Positions 5,388-5,942 of a stretch of DNA of 5,942 nt are shown here, piece after piece; positions within the stretch are counted from its first letter, which is position 1; each line of letters opens with the position of its first letter. Origin of the DNA: Desulfurococcales archaeon (lineage in GTDB: Archaea > Thermoproteota > Thermoprotei_A > Sulfolobales > NBVN01); the NCBI GenBank assembly GCA_021163585.1, contig JAGGTW010000013.1, forward strand, positions 1 through 5,942, read 5' to 3'. Below the pieces are notes generated by a model, which was not told where the DNA came from, made no database searches, and saw only the letters and a list, made by a program, of their open reading frames with translations. The translations under genes and the position numbers were made by a program.

Positions 5388-5468
5388 GTTCAAGGTACTA
5401 GAGGGATGGACTCTTAAATCCTTAAACTTAAAAATGATATCAATAGTATGTGGAGGGAGTGATGCTTC
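5388..5468 (+). promoter_or_regulatory. Promoter and ribosome binding region for the FKBP gene
   Basis: This 81-bp spacer holds an AT-rich TATA-like tract, TTAAATCCTTAAACTTAAAAA (5413-5434 region). The best boxes are TTAAACTT and CTTAAAAA (5427-5434), 35-45 nt before the ATG, so RNA should start near 5450-5457. The purine-rich GGAGGGAGTGAT (5452-5463) is the Shine-Dalgarno region. An ATG at 5462 opens a five-codon frame (MLHAA) that overlaps the real start at 5469 and is probably not meaningful. Confidence 0.5.
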
Positions 5469-5942
5469 ATGCCGCTTAAGGATGGTGACATGGTACTGAT
5501 AGAGTATTCCGTGTTTATTAAAGAAACAGGCGAATTAGTTGAAACAACTTCAGAGACCGTAGCTAAGCTCCATAAGAAGTACAGAGAGGGAGAGGCTTAC
5601 GGACTTGAAGCAGTAGTTATTGGGGAAGGAAGGTTTGTTGAGGGTTTTGAGGAGGCACTAAAGAATGCTGAAGTCGGTAGTGAGTATGAAGTAGATATTC
5701 CCCCAGAAAAAGCTTACGGGCCTAGGGACGGAAGCAAAGTAAAAACTTTCTCTAGGCGGGTATTCATAAGAAACAACATAGTTCCCGAAGTCGGTAAGGA
5801 AGTAACTATAAATAACGTTACAGGCAGGATCATAGCGGTTGAGGGAGGAAGGGTTGTAGTGGATTTCAACCACCCACTTGCGGGTAAGACACTTAAGTTC
5901 AAGTTTAAGGTACTGAAGAAAGTTGAGGACGCTATTGAAAAA
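5469..5942 (+). CDS. FKBP-type peptidyl-prolyl isomerase, SlyD-like (partial, 3' end missing)
   Basis: An open frame of 158 codons reaches the last base of the window without a stop. The product is a prolyl cis-trans isomerase and folding chaperone of the FKBP/SlyD class, with no signal peptide, so cytosolic. The FKBP part begins KDGDMVLIEYSVF (4-16), then GEGRFVEGFEEALKNAEVG (56-74) and VDIPPEKAYGPRD (77-89). As in SlyD, an insert-in-flap domain interrupts the flap (about 90-127), and the FKBP fold resumes with the SlyD hallmark NHPLAGKTLKF (134-144). There is an internal threonine/glutamate segment (about 22-50) between the first strand and the helix. Archaeal relatives are often about 230-250 residues with an extra C-terminal domain, so perhaps a third is missing. 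The ATG at 5469 follows the GGAGGG/GTGAT Shine-Dalgarno region. It appears to be a separate transcription unit from rtcA. Confidence 0.92.
   Translation, partial: MPLKDGDMVLIEYSVFIKETGELVETTSETVAKLHKKYREGEAYGLEAVVIGEGRFVEGFEEALKNAEVGSEYEVDIPPEKAYGPRDGSKVKTFSRRVFIRNNIVPEVGKEVTINNVTGRIIAVEGGRVVVDFNHPLAGKTLKFKFKVLKKVEDAIEK

Noticed and set aside
5387..5400. GGTTCAAGGTAC resembling a tRNA B box after rtcA
   Set aside because: No matching acceptor stem, D arm or anticodon arm surrounds it.
5658..5902. Two overlapping minus-strand frames at 5658-5873 and 5714-5902
   Set aside because: Both are opposite the FKBP coding sequence, whose protein matches the SlyD pattern throughout; they are shadows of it.
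1..5942. Mobile element, CRISPR array, toxin-antitoxin or defence system
   Set aside because: No inverted repeats, evenly spaced direct repeats, transposase, nuclease or phage-like proteins were seen. All long genes belong to known housekeeping families with similar composition.

Overview
The window looks like ordinary chromosomal DNA from a hyperthermophilic archaeon, most likely a crenarchaeon (Thermoproteota). The reasons are: an archaeal-type 23S rRNA 3' end of about 70% G+C by hand count, beside protein genes nearer 45%; GGTG/GGTGA-type Shine-Dalgarno sites a few bases before most starts; TATA-like rather than bacterial promoters; heavy AGG/AGA arginine use; tight stop/start overlaps; and several archaeal families (Nip7-like PUA protein, archaeal-type NadM, RtcA). 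No 5S gene follows the 23S gene here, which fits the unlinked 5S typical of crenarchaea. I cannot name the genus.

Layout. Positions 1 to about 216 are the 3' end of a 23S rRNA gene (+), followed by about 100 bp of trailer and AT-rich spacer. Converging on it from the minus strand is a two-gene operon: an NSUN/NOP2-type RNA m5C methyltransferase (912-1946), then a Nip7-like ribosome-biogenesis protein (319-933), overlapping by 22 bp. A 115-bp divergent promoter region (1947-2061) separates these from a plus-strand series: acylphosphatase (2062-2361), a CYTH-domain triphosphatase/cyclase-like protein (2367-2915) and a DUF62-type SAM hydrolase (2912-3739), then after a 50-bp gap nadM (3790-4326) and rtcA (4323-5387), and after an 81-bp gap a SlyD-like FKBP prolyl isomerase that runs off the window (5469 onward).

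How they fit together. The minus-strand pair belongs to RNA modification and large-subunit assembly, and lies tail-to-tail with the 23S gene. The plus-strand genes are small enzymes of phosphate, nucleotide or cofactor chemistry: acyl-phosphate hydrolysis, triphosphate chemistry, SAM turnover, NAD synthesis and RNA 3'-end cyclisation. Overlaps at 2912-2915 and 4323-4326, and a GGTGA that is both stop codon and Shine-Dalgarno site at 2357-2361, suggest two co-translated blocks. I see no mobile element, CRISPR array, tRNA, phage gene or defence gene, and no convincing new system. The points of interest are gene neighbourhoods, signal architecture and a few motif details.
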